Shown here: positions 16,494 through 24,833 of the stretch, piece after piece | Layout: each line of letters opens with the position of its first letter | How positions within the stretch are numbered: the stretch's first letter is position 1 | NCBI RefSeq assembly: GCF_037860775.1 | Contig: NZ_JBBEWC010000016.1 | Location: 46,769-110,768, forward strand | DNA: 64,000 nucleotides | DNA from: Emticicia soli | GTDB lineage: Bacteria; Bacteroidota; Bacteroidia; Cytophagales; Spirosomataceae | Direction: 5' to 3' | The notes under the pieces: generated by a model | Told to the model about the DNA's origin: nothing | Seen by the model: only the letters and a program-made list of their open reading frames with translations | Database searches by the model: none | Position numbers and translations under genes: made by a program

Positions 16494-17639
16494 ATGAATG
16501 ACTCCTATATTATCAATCATCTCGCCGAAAAACGTGAGCAGTATTTTCATGCGGTTGCTCCACCGATTATACAAACCAGTAATTTTGCATATCCAACAGT
16601 TGATGAGTTTGCTAATGCAGTTGCGCATGCAAAAGAAGAGCATCATTATACAAGAGGAAATAACCCAACGGTAGCGATGCTTAGCCAGAAAATGGCAGCA
16701 CTAGAAGGTGCAGAAGACTGCCTAATGGTTGGTAGTGGTGCTGCAGCTATCACAAACGCTATTATGTCGCAAGTACGTGCTGGCGATCATATCGTTTCGG
16801 TTAAAAATGTGTATAACTGGGCCACACGCTTAATGACTAATACGTTACCTCGCTTTGGTGTAAACACTACATTTATAGATGGCACTGATATTAACAACTT
16901 TGTTAATGCTATCACCGATAAAACCCGTGTAATTTATTTAGAATCACCAATTTCCTGGACATTTGAGATCCAAGATTTAGAAAAGATTGCTGACTTGGCC
17001 AGAAAAAAAGGCATTACAACTATTATAGACAATAGTTACTGCACGGCCCTTTGTCAGAAACCGATGGAGTATGGAATAGATATAGTAATTTACTCTGCCA
17101 CTAAATATTATAATGGGCACAGTGATGTAGTAGCAGGCGCTATTTGTGGTTCAAAAGAGAAGATAACCCAAATCTTCTATAACGAGTATATGACTTTTGG
17201 AAATATTCTTTCGCCCCAAAATGCCTGGCTTATGCTACGTAGTCTCCGTACTTTGCCCATCAGGCTGAAGCAATCTTCAGAAAGTACATTAAAAGTGCTT
17301 GATTTTCTGAGAAAGTCACCTAAAATTGACAAAATATGGTATCCGTTTGAAGAATCTAATCCTCAAATTGACCTTGTTAATAAGCAAATGAAAATGCCAA
17401 TGGGTTTGTTTACTATCTCTCTTAAAAACAAAGACGTATCTTCAATCAAAAAATTCTGTGAATCATTACAGAGTTTTCTGATTGCGGTTTCCTGGGGAGG
17501 ACACGAGTCTCTAATAATGCCTAAATGTGCATTTGTTCATGAGACAGACCCACAAGCAAGTATGATCCGATTCTACATCGGCCTTGAAGAGGCAGACTAT
17601 ATTATTGAAGACTTAGAGAAAAACCTGTTTTTGCTTTAA
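16494..17639 (+). CDS. Trans-sulfuration-type (Cys/Met metabolism) PLP-dependent enzyme
   Basis: This 381-aa protein belongs to the cystathionine gamma-synthase/lyase family. It has PPIIQTSNFAYPT and YTRGNNPTVAMLSQKMAALEG at the N-terminus, LMVGSGAAAITNAIM (phosphate-binding), TTIIDNSYCTALCQKP and the PLP-lysine motif YSATKYYNGHSD with Lys204, then a SWGGHESLIMP block near the C-terminus. The usual IDNTFATP-like segment reads IDNSYCTAL here, which may shift substrate preference. The reaction could be gamma-synthase, gamma-lyase or another C-S chemistry. It has no operon partner: the nearest same-strand genes are 0.8 kb away. Confidence 0.85.
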   Translation: MNDSYIINHLAEKREQYFHAVAPPIIQTSNFAYPTVDEFANAVAHAKEEHHYTRGNNPTVAMLSQKMAALEGAEDCLMVGSGAAAITNAIMSQVRAGDHIVSVKNVYNWATRLMTNTLPRFGVNTTFIDGTDINNFVNAITDKTRVIYLESPISWTFEIQDLEKIADLARKKGITTIIDNSYCTALCQKPMEYGIDIVIYSATKYYNGHSDVVAGAICGSKEKITQIFYNEYMTFGNILSPQNAWLMLRSLRTLPIRLKQSSESTLKVLDFLRKSPKIDKIWYPFEESNPQIDLVNKQMKMPMGLFTISLKNKDVSSIKKFCESLQSFLIAVSWGGHESLIMPKCAFVHETDPQASMIRFYIGLEEADYIIEDLEKNLFLL

Positions 17640-17737
17640 AAGTGGGCTTTTTCTCGCCGTCCGGGAGGCCAAAACAACATCATCAAACACACATTTTGTG
17701 TATTCTAAGCAACGTAAATCTGTAAAAACAGTAGATA

Positions 17738-17875
17738 TTACCAAGCGTAAACTGAACGAGGACGAGATTGTAAACGAGCCAAATATCCTTTTGGCGCATA
17801 TAATTCTTTTTCTTCATTCATACGGGTCATTAATAGACCACCAAAAGCTAGTGATGCGATAGTAAGTAGTAACAT
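17738..17875 (-). CDS. Membrane microprotein, paralogue A (45 aa)
   Basis: The ATG at 17873-17875 opens a 45-codon frame: a hydrophobic segment (MLLLTIASLAFGGLLM), a short charged linker, then ELYAPKGY and a C-terminus ending RPRSVYAW. An upstream TTG at 17953 would add 26 residues, but it lies inside the TTGACA promoter box at 17948-17953, and the paralogue begins at the equivalent Met. It looks like a single-pass membrane protein with a short arginine- and tyrosine-rich tail. I do not recognise the family. Conservation with the neighbouring copy supports it being real. Confidence 0.75.
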   Translation of the reverse strand: MLLLTIASLAFGGLLMTRMNEEKELYAPKGYLARLQSRPRSVYAW

Positions 17876-18078
17876 AGTTTTAAGCACGTTTAATTGGTAC
17901 AATTTTCTAAAAATACTTGCAATAAAGCAATAGCTAAAAAAAGTATATGTCAATAATTGGATTTTTTCTTCCTAAAATATGACACTTTTATGGTAATTTC
18001 AGCTAAAAAAAAGCACAAACATTCAAAAATTGTATTGAAAATGGATATTTAAGTTGTGATACAGATTTTTGAAATTAA

Positions 18079-18213
18079 TTAATAGGCATAAACATTACGG
18101 GGGCGAGCTTGTAGACTCATCATGTAATCTTTAGGAGCATATAACTCGGATTTGGCACGTAATTTGGTCATCATCAGACCACCTACGGCAAAGGCAATGG
18201 CGGCTAATAACAT
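18079..18213 (-). CDS. Membrane microprotein, paralogue B (44 aa)
   Basis: The ATG at 18211-18213 opens 44 codons: MLLAAIAFAVGGLMMTKLRA, then SELYAPKDYMMSLQ, ending ARPRNVYAY. It aligns without gaps, except for one residue, to the copy at 17738: shared features are M-L-L, GGL-M-T, ELYAPK-Y, LQ-RPR and VYA followed by an aromatic residue. The DNA of the two is clearly diverged while the protein pattern is kept, which indicates selection on the protein. A near-perfect promoter lies 29-59 nt upstream. The function is unknown; a small membrane subunit or regulator is possible. Confidence 0.78.
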   Translation of the reverse strand: MLLAAIAFAVGGLMMTKLRAKSELYAPKDYMMSLQARPRNVYAY

Positions 18214-18241
18214 GGCTAATAAAATAAGGTTTATTGTTTGT

Positions 18242-18272
18242 CAAAAATATGTATTTAAAATTAGTATGTCAA
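18242..18272 (-). promoter_or_regulatory. Promoter of microprotein B
   Basis: Reading leftward, TTGACA (18272-18267), a 17-bp spacer and TATTTTTG (18249-18242) match the Bacteroidota consensus exactly. Confidence 0.8.
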
Positions 18273-18416
18273 GTATTTTCAGAATTTTTTGAAAATAATA
18301 TAACAAATGAACGATAGTTTTTTATTAAACGGCTTATTTTGGTGTTTTTTTGCTAGAAAAATCCTCTTAATAAGCTTTTAATTTGAGATAATCTTCCAGT
18401 TCAGCGCTGAAATTTG

Positions 18417-18424
18417 TACTTTTG
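18417..18424 (+). promoter_or_regulatory. Possible rsmI promoter -7 box
   Basis: TACTTTTG matches TAnnTTTG and overlaps the TTG that could otherwise be taken as the rsmI start. No good TTG -33 box is at the right distance. Confidence 0.45.
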
Positions 18425-18439
18425 TCGAAAAAAAATATA

Positions 18440-19108
18440 GTGAAGCTTGTTCTTGTACCAACACCAATAGGTAATCTGGAAGACATTACGCTAAGAGCAA
18501 TTAATGTTCTGAAAGAAGCTGATTTGATATTATCAGAAGACACCCGAAATACGGGCTTCCTTCTAAAACATCTGGGCATTTCTAAGCCATTACAGAGCCA
18601 TCACGCCTTTAATGAACACCAAACGGTAGGTAAGGTGGTAGAACGCCTTAAAAAGGGCGAAAAAATCGTTCTTGTGTCAGATGCCGGTACTCCGGCTATC
18701 TCAGATCCGGGTTTTTTACTGGTTAGAGAATGTATAAGAAGTGGGGTAGAGGTAGAATGTTTGCCCGGAGCTACTGCATTTGTACCTGCTTTAGTAAATT
18801 CAGGGCTTCCATGCGATAGATTTACCTTTGAAGGCTTTCTGCCTGTAAAGAAAGGCCGACAAACGAGATTAAAATCTCTTGTTAATGAGGAAAGAACCAT
18901 GATTTTTTATGAATCTCCCTTCAGATTACTGAAGACACTAGAAAATTTTGCAGAAACCTTCGGGCCAGAGCGCCAAGCATGCGTTTCTCGTGAAATTAGT
19001 AAGATGTATGAAGAAAATGTGAGAGGAACATTAGCCGAAATTATTGAAAATTTTGCGAATAGAACCGTAAAAGGCGAAATTGTTATTGTCCTACAAGGAT
19101 GTGGTTGA
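18440..19108 (+). CDS. rsmI: 16S rRNA (cytidine1402-2'-O)-methyltransferase RsmI
   Basis: This protein is 222 aa from GTG at 18440. A TTG at 18422 would add six residues, but it falls within a TAnnTTTG promoter box, so the GTG is preferred. The tetrapyrrole-methylase-fold signatures are VLVPTPIGNLEDITLRA at the N-terminus, ILSEDTRNTGFLLKHL, LVSDAGTPAISDPGFLLVREC and VECLPGATAFVPALVNSGLP. RsmI 2'-O-methylates C1402 of 16S rRNA in the decoding site. Confidence 0.93.
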   Translation: MKLVLVPTPIGNLEDITLRAINVLKEADLILSEDTRNTGFLLKHLGISKPLQSHHAFNEHQTVGKVVERLKKGEKIVLVSDAGTPAISDPGFLLVRECIRSGVEVECLPGATAFVPALVNSGLPCDRFTFEGFLPVKKGRQTRLKSLVNEERTMIFYESPFRLLKTLENFAETFGPERQACVSREISKMYEENVRGTLAEIIENFANRTVKGEIVIVLQGCG

Positions 19109-19170
19109 ATAGAAGTGCCCAAATGGCCTGATTACAAGAAATTTATTGCATTTTAATTGTTTGTATTTTT

Positions 19171-20115
19171 ATGTTCGAAATCTTTAAAAATTACACTATC
19201 GAGCAGCTTGTTATTATTTTTTCTACACCTCTATACACATTTTTGATTCTTGGAGAAATAATATTAAGCAATATACAAGACCGACACTTTTATACGGTCA
19301 AAGATACGATTACTAACGTCTATCTGATGTTGCTAAATGGTGGAATCGATTTACTATCGAGAGGCATCACTTGGGGTATACTTGCCTGGTTCTTCCAGTA
19401 TCGCCTCTTCGAAATCCAGAATCCGATTCTTTATTGGTTTGTGCTCTTCGTTGCCGAAGACTTCGTGTTCTATATTTTACACGTGGTTGACCACTACTCA
19501 AGGTTTTTCTGGGCTTCGCATGTTACACACCATTCGTCTGAGCAATTTAACCTTACAGTAGGGTTCCGCTCCTCGGTATTTCAGCCCTTGTACAGATTCA
19601 TATATTTTATACCTTTGTCTTTAATGGGTTTCAAAGCCATTGATATAGCGGTAATGTATTCTATTACTCAGATATACGGCATAATGGTGCATACAAGCTA
19701 TATACCAAAATTTCGTAAAAAACCTTTGAAATGGTTGGAATACGTAATTGTTACGCCTTCGCAGCATAGGGTTCATCATGCTTCAAATGTGGAGTATCTT
19801 GACAAAAATATGGGTATGTGCCTGAGTATCTGGGACAGAATGTTTGGTACTTTTCAGGAAGAAATAGATGATTTGCCTATTAAATATGGCTTGGTTTCGC
19901 CACTTGAAAACCGAAATGCAGTAAACATTGTGTTTCATGAATGGGTGAAAATCGGTAAAGATATGCAAAGGCCAATTGGCTTTTTTACAAAAATTAAGTA
20001 TATATTTATGCCTCCGGGCTGGTCGCATGATGGTAGTACAAAGACTAGCGTAGGGTTAAGAGCCGAACTTAAGGCACAAAAAGACACTGTTGAACAATTA
20101 ACTGAATCAGTTTAA
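19171..20115 (+). CDS. Sterol desaturase / fatty acid hydroxylase family membrane enzyme
   Basis: This 314-aa protein has several hydrophobic helices in its first 170 residues. The di-iron histidine clusters of the fatty-acid-hydroxylase superfamily are present: HVVDH, then HVTHHSSEQFN, and HRVHHASN further on. Members oxidise lipids such as sterols, sphingolipids or carotenoids at the membrane; bacterial substrates vary and cannot be read here. The last 40 residues are hydrophilic. fabG follows 24 nt later, which fits a lipid context but does not prove it. Confidence 0.87.
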   Translation: MFEIFKNYTIEQLVIIFSTPLYTFLILGEIILSNIQDRHFYTVKDTITNVYLMLLNGGIDLLSRGITWGILAWFFQYRLFEIQNPILYWFVLFVAEDFVFYILHVVDHYSRFFWASHVTHHSSEQFNLTVGFRSSVFQPLYRFIYFIPLSLMGFKAIDIAVMYSITQIYGIMVHTSYIPKFRKKPLKWLEYVIVTPSQHRVHHASNVEYLDKNMGMCLSIWDRMFGTFQEEIDDLPIKYGLVSPLENRNAVNIVFHEWVKIGKDMQRPIGFFTKIKYIFMPPGWSHDGSTKTSVGLRAELKAQKDTVEQLTESV

Positions 20116-20139
20116 TATTATTAACAATTCAAATCATAC

Positions 20140-20886
20140 ATGAAATTACTTGAAAATAAAGTTGCTCTAGTAACCGGAGCATCACGTGGAATCGGGAGAG
20201 AAATCGCTAAAAAGTTCGCAGAACAGGGCGCAAATGTCGCTTTTACTTACTTATCAAGTGTAGAAAAAGGTCAAGCACTGGAGGCAGAACTAGCAGCTTA
20301 TGGTATCAAGGCAAAGGGATACCGCTCTGATGCCTCTGATTATGCTGCTGCTGACCAATTAGTAACAGATGTAGTGAGCGATTTCGGTGTACTGGATATT
20401 TTAGTAAATAATGCAGGTATTACCCGTGATACACTATTGATGCGTATGTCGGAAGAACAATGGGACGAAGTGTTAAGAGTAAACCTGAAATCGGTTTTTA
20501 ATCTTACAAAAGCTGCTACAAAGCCAATGATGAGAGCTAAACAAGGTTCAATTATCAATATTACTTCTGTAGTAGGCTTAATGGGTAATGCCGGACAAGC
20601 TAATTATTCGGCCTCTAAAGCCGGTATTCTTGGTTTTACCAAATCAGTAGCAAAAGAGCTAGGCTCAAGAAATATTCGTTCGAATGCCATAGCTCCGGGT
20701 TTCATTGAAACCGAAATGACCGGAGAGCTTAATGAAAAAGCACTTGAAGATTGGTTGAAAAACATTCCGCTTAAGCGCGCTGGCCAAGGCGACGAAGTTG
20801 CTAATGCCTGTGTATTCTTAGGCTCTGATATGTCAAAATACATTACCGGGCAGGTTTTACAGGTTGATGGCGGTATGCTAATGTAA
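20140..20886 (+). CDS. fabG: 3-oxoacyl-[ACP] reductase FabG
   Basis: This 248-aa protein is a classical short-chain dehydrogenase. The cofactor motif TGASRGIG starts at residue 12, the NNAG motif lies in ILVNNAGITRDTLLMRM, the catalytic Ser is in INITSVVGLMGNAGQ, and Tyr156 and Lys160 form YSASK. The ITRDTLLMRM segment and the C-terminal ITGQVLQVDGGM are typical of FabG rather than generic SDRs. It reduces 3-oxoacyl-ACP with NADPH in fatty-acid elongation. Confidence 0.93.
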   Translation: MKLLENKVALVTGASRGIGREIAKKFAEQGANVAFTYLSSVEKGQALEAELAAYGIKAKGYRSDASDYAAADQLVTDVVSDFGVLDILVNNAGITRDTLLMRMSEEQWDEVLRVNLKSVFNLTKAATKPMMRAKQGSIINITSVVGLMGNAGQANYSASKAGILGFTKSVAKELGSRNIRSNAIAPGFIETEMTGELNEKALEDWLKNIPLKRAGQGDEVANACVFLGSDMSKYITGQVLQVDGGMLM

Positions 20887-21049
20887 GCTTCTGCCGTATA
20901 TTCACTATATTCTATCGTCAAGGGAGAACAATCGTTACCCTTGACGATATTTTTTTTGTATCTTGGCAAAATATTTGTTCACTTAAGGTGTTGTTTTAGT
21001 AGTATTATTTCTCAATAAAAACATCCGTAGAAACGGAATCGAGGGGTTT

Positions 21050-23137
21050 ATGAAGTCCGAACTTATCTTTCAATCTTCACCGTGGTTTATTATACTTTGC
21101 TTACTTGCCGGAGCGGCTTATGCGTTTGTATTATACCAGAAAAAGACAAATTTTTCGGTATTACAAAACAGAGTGCTTGCTATTGTGAGAGGTCTATTAG
21201 TAGCACTGCTGGCTTTTATGTTGATAAATCCTTTGTTAAGAGGTAATAAAACAACTATTGAAAAGCCTACAGTTGTGCTAGCCATTGACAACTCGACTTC
21301 TATGGCACAAGGAGGGCAAGAAAAGATAACTCAATTGAAAAATGAACTACAGAAACTGAAAGACGATATAGAATCGAAAGGAACAAGTGTTGAAATAAAG
21401 ACATTTGCCGAAACCAACGATACAAAGCAGGTAAACGACATTACATTCGGAGAAAAAACTTCCGATTTATCGGGTTTACTAGCCAATATAAAGAATAATT
21501 ATGAGGGCAGAAACCTTACAGATGTGATTCTGGTATCTGATGGAATAGCCAATGCAGGTATATCGCCTACCTATGGGAAATATAATTTTAATATACATTC
21601 TATTGGTATTGGTGATACAACCCAGAAGAAAGATGTAAAACTGAATGCCGTTTACGCAAATAGAATAGCCTATTTAAGCAATAAATTCCCGATACAGGCC
21701 GAAATATCTAGTTTTGGGTACCAAGGTAAGTCAACATCAGTATTATTGAAACAAGGAGGTAAAGTATTAGAAAAACAAATTGTAAGTTTTGATAAAGCTA
21801 CTGACCTAAAACAAGTAACTTTTTATACAACAGCCGAACAAAAAGGCATGCAGCGTTTTACGATTGAGGTAGTAGCAAGCGAAGGCGAGTTTTCACCAAA
21901 AAATAATGCACGTGATGTATATATCGACGTTGTAGATGGCAAAGAGAAGATTTTGCTGCTTGCACTTGCACCACACCCTGATATTAAGGCTATCAAGGCA
22001 ATTATAGAAAAGAACGAATTATATGAGTTGACGGTTAAGGTTCTCCAGAGTGATAATGCTAGTGAAATAGGTAACCAGCCTTATGATGTACTTATTCTAC
22101 ACCAACTACCTGATATATACGGAGCTGGTGGAAATGTAGTGAGTCGTTTGCTAGCGCAACAAAAACCAACCCTTTTTATTTTAGGCAATCAGTCGAATAT
22201 CGCCAGTTTCAATGGTACTCAACAAACACTAAGTATTATATCGCAATCTGGAAGGGCCGATAAGGTAACTGCAAAGTTTAATAATAGTTTTAATTTATTT
22301 AATCTTGATGGAGAGAAACTAAATATTCTGGAGAAATTACCCCCAATGTTATCGCCTTTCGGTGATTACAGGCCTGCTACCGGGAGCGAAATCATATTGT
22401 ACCAAAGAGTTGGTTCATTAGTAACACCTAAGCCGCTTCTGATAGCTAATACTGCCAACGCACGTAAATCTGCAGTTTTGGCAGGTGAAGGGCTATGGCA
22501 ATGGCGTTTAGAAGAGTTTGCTTTGACCGATAAACAAGAGGTTGTAGATGAAATATTAATGAAAACACTACAATTGATTTCGGTAAAAGACGATAAACGC
22601 AAGCTGAGAGTTTATCCTATCTCGCCTGAGTTTTCTATTGATGATAAGGTTATCTTCGAAAATGAAGCTTACAATGATATATATGAGCGCATTTATAACC
22701 AGAATATCAAACTGGAAATTACCGACGAAAAAGGCACTACTAAGAGTTATAATTACACTGTTAGCCAAGAGAATACCCGTTTCGAAATAACAGGGCTTGG
22801 CGAGGGTGTATATCGTTATAAGGCATCAACGCAGGTATTAGGTAAGAGCGAAGTAGTAGACGGACAGTTTATAGTTAGAAATACCGATCTGGAAGCACTA
22901 AGCAATACCGCCGATTTTAATATGTTGCGTACGCTTTCTCAACAAAACAATGGTAAGTTTTTTGTGCCTGCTCAATTAGATAAATTGAAGGAGTATTTAT
23001 CATCAAATCAAAGTCCTGATAAGGTAATGAGCATTGAAGAAATGAATGAGTTTATCAATCTGAAATGGATTTTCTTTGTGCTTCTTATTTTGGCTTCAGT
23101 TGAGTGGGTGACCCGAAAATACCTTGGAAGTTATTGA
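21050..23137 (+). CDS. VWA-like membrane protein (BatA/aerotolerance-like)
   Basis: This 695-aa protein has two N-terminal hydrophobic segments (about residues 12-28 and 42-62) and one near the C-terminus (WIFFVLLILASVEWV). Between them, residues about 78-180 carry a von Willebrand A-like core: VLAIDNSTSMAQ (the D-x-S-x-S MIDAS motif) and VILVSDGIANAG. Proteins of this layout are common in Bacteroidota and loosely related to the Bat aerotolerance proteins, but no function is established. The large middle part is probably periplasmic. It is separated from fabG by 163 nt. Confidence 0.75.
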   Translation: MKSELIFQSSPWFIILCLLAGAAYAFVLYQKKTNFSVLQNRVLAIVRGLLVALLAFMLINPLLRGNKTTIEKPTVVLAIDNSTSMAQGGQEKITQLKNELQKLKDDIESKGTSVEIKTFAETNDTKQVNDITFGEKTSDLSGLLANIKNNYEGRNLTDVILVSDGIANAGISPTYGKYNFNIHSIGIGDTTQKKDVKLNAVYANRIAYLSNKFPIQAEISSFGYQGKSTSVLLKQGGKVLEKQIVSFDKATDLKQVTFYTTAEQKGMQRFTIEVVASEGEFSPKNNARDVYIDVVDGKEKILLLALAPHPDIKAIKAIIEKNELYELTVKVLQSDNASEIGNQPYDVLILHQLPDIYGAGGNVVSRLLAQQKPTLFILGNQSNIASFNGTQQTLSIISQSGRADKVTAKFNNSFNLFNLDGEKLNILEKLPPMLSPFGDYRPATGSEIILYQRVGSLVTPKPLLIANTANARKSAVLAGEGLWQWRLEEFALTDKQEVVDEILMKTLQLISVKDDKRKLRVYPISPEFSIDDKVIFENEAYNDIYERIYNQNIKLEITDEKGTTKSYNYTVSQENTRFEITGLGEGVYRYKASTQVLGKSEVVDGQFIVRNTDLEALSNTADFNMLRTLSQQNNGKFFVPAQLDKLKEYLSSNQSPDKVMSIEEMNEFINLKWIFFVLLILASVEWVTRKYLGSY

Positions 23138-23753
23138 TTTTTGTATTCGTAATAAAAAGGTTTTTTAGTTTTAATGCGATATTTTAGCCTGGTTTTATGA
23201 ATAAGCGGTAGCATTTTGCTCTGTTTTTCGATAAAATCAGGCTTTTTTGTACTTTATCAACATAAAAATAAGATTGATTGTTGTATTTTTTCTGGTTGGG
23301 TGTGCTAGTATAGTTATATAGTATTGATCCTTTCAGCGAGTTTTTAAATTATCAATTTGAGCTTAGTTTGAAAAAATGTTATATCGTAAGGAGTTCCTGC
23401 AAGTAAAGATATATCGGATGCTACCGTTTAGAAATTTTCTTTTAAACTTTTCTTATTTTATTTTAGATAAAATTAAAATGCGAAGCTTTATGTGAATTTT
23501 CTAAAAACCTTTGAATTTCGATTTTAGCGCTAATTTATTTTTTCTTAATTTTATTGAGCAATTCGACCCACAGATTTATCATCGTCAATACTTGTATATT
23601 TGATAGAAACGCTGTTGATTCAAAATAGGATTTTTCTTAGAGAATAAATTCGTTACAAAAGCCATCAATGAAATTAATTTAGATATTATACTGTTATAGG
23701 TGTTGTCGAAATAATTTAAGACAAACGCAATTTTATTTAATACAACCAAACTT
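23138..23753. other. Intergenic region, terminator only
   Basis: Apart from the hairpin at 23186-23248, these 616 bases show no gene, repeat or recognised regulatory motif. A leftward frame that starts inside the next gene is not convincing. Confidence 0.5.
23186..23248 (+). terminator. Probable terminator of the VWA-like gene
   Basis: AGCCTGGTTTTAT pairs with ATAAAATCAGGCT (one G-U type position) across a 32-nt loop, followed by TTTTTT. Confidence 0.55.
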
Positions 23754-24761
23754 ATGAATATCGGAGATAAGGTAAGACTCATACACTCAAAAGAAGAAGG
23801 CATCATTACACGCTTTTTGAAAGATAATGTAGTAGAGGTAGAGATTGAAGCAGGCTTTAAACTACCTGTGCTTAGAAGAGAGTTAGCAGTGGTGTCAACA
23901 AATGAGAAACAGTTTTTTAAACCTGTGCAGACTGTCCCGACACAAGACATTGCCAAACAAAAAGAAGTAAAGCCTGTTATAAAAGCCGACAAAGGTGTGT
24001 TTCTGGCTTTTTTGCCAATCAATGATAAACTCGTGTCAATCTACCTGGTGAATAATAGTGATTGGAATTTTCCTTTCTCATTAACATTAAATACAGATAG
24101 AATTCATGTCGGCTTATTGGGTGGAGTGCTTAAAGCAAAGAGTGCTCAGAAATCGAACCTTGATTTAGCTATTAAAGATGTAGAAGAATGGGGTAGTTTT
24201 ACCTTTCAGGCATTTTATTATAATGATGGCCCTTTTGATGAGCGTACACCTTTGTCGAAGAAAATGCGAGTGCGAGCCAGCACTTGGGCTAATTATAGAA
24301 AGAAAGCTCCCATATTAGACAAAGAAGCCTATTTGTATCAACTGGATTCTGATGAGATAGAAGCAGCTCATGAAAAAGCTAAAGAGGATGAGAAGAAGCT
24401 TGTAATAGATGTGAATAAGTTAAAAGAGGGAATGATGGAGAAGAAACCTGTAGAGGTTTTGCCTAAAAATTATGAAAAGCCTTCTCATATAGTAGACTTG
24501 CATATTGAAGAGTTGACTAAGAATCATTATTCGATGAATAATGCAGAAATGCTCGAGCTTCAAATGAATACATTCCTGAGTAAATTTGAGCAGGCCATTG
24601 CTAGTGGTATGGACGAAATAACATTTATTCATGGTGTAGGTAATGGCGTTTTAAGACAAGAAATACAACGAAGATTATCTGGCCATAAAAATGTAGCCTG
24701 GTTTGAAGACGCCCAAAAAGAAAAATTTGGTTATGGAGCTACTCGTATCAAGATAAAATAA
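23754..24761 (+). CDS. DUF2027 and Smr domain protein
   Basis: This 335-aa protein starts MNIGDKVRLIHSKEEGIITRF, a small beta-barrel typical of DUF2027 proteins in Bacteroidota. A middle domain of about 150 residues follows. The C-terminal Smr domain carries VDLHIEEL (the D-L-H motif), a helix, ITFIHGVGNGVLRQEI (the HGxGxGxLR nuclease/nucleic-acid motif) and FGYGATRIKI. Smr domains nick or bind DNA or RNA, for example in MutS2 and ribosome rescue. The specific role here is unknown. Confidence 0.87.
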   Translation: MNIGDKVRLIHSKEEGIITRFLKDNVVEVEIEAGFKLPVLRRELAVVSTNEKQFFKPVQTVPTQDIAKQKEVKPVIKADKGVFLAFLPINDKLVSIYLVNNSDWNFPFSLTLNTDRIHVGLLGGVLKAKSAQKSNLDLAIKDVEEWGSFTFQAFYYNDGPFDERTPLSKKMRVRASTWANYRKKAPILDKEAYLYQLDSDEIEAAHEKAKEDEKKLVIDVNKLKEGMMEKKPVEVLPKNYEKPSHIVDLHIEELTKNHYSMNNAEMLELQMNTFLSKFEQAIASGMDEITFIHGVGNGVLRQEIQRRLSGHKNVAWFEDAQKEKFGYGATRIKIK

Positions 24762-24833
24762 GATTCAAAACATAAACTGATAATTTTTTCTTGCTTTGTG
24801 CGTTTTGCACAAGATTCACAATTAACAATCCTG

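Noticed and set aside
17876..17953. N-terminal extension of microprotein A from TTG 17953
   Set aside because: The TTG lies in a TTGACA promoter box and the paralogue begins at the internal Met.
23585..24022. 145-codon leftward frame as a gene
   Set aside because: More than half of it is the reverse strand of the convincing DUF2027-Smr gene and it has no recognisable features.
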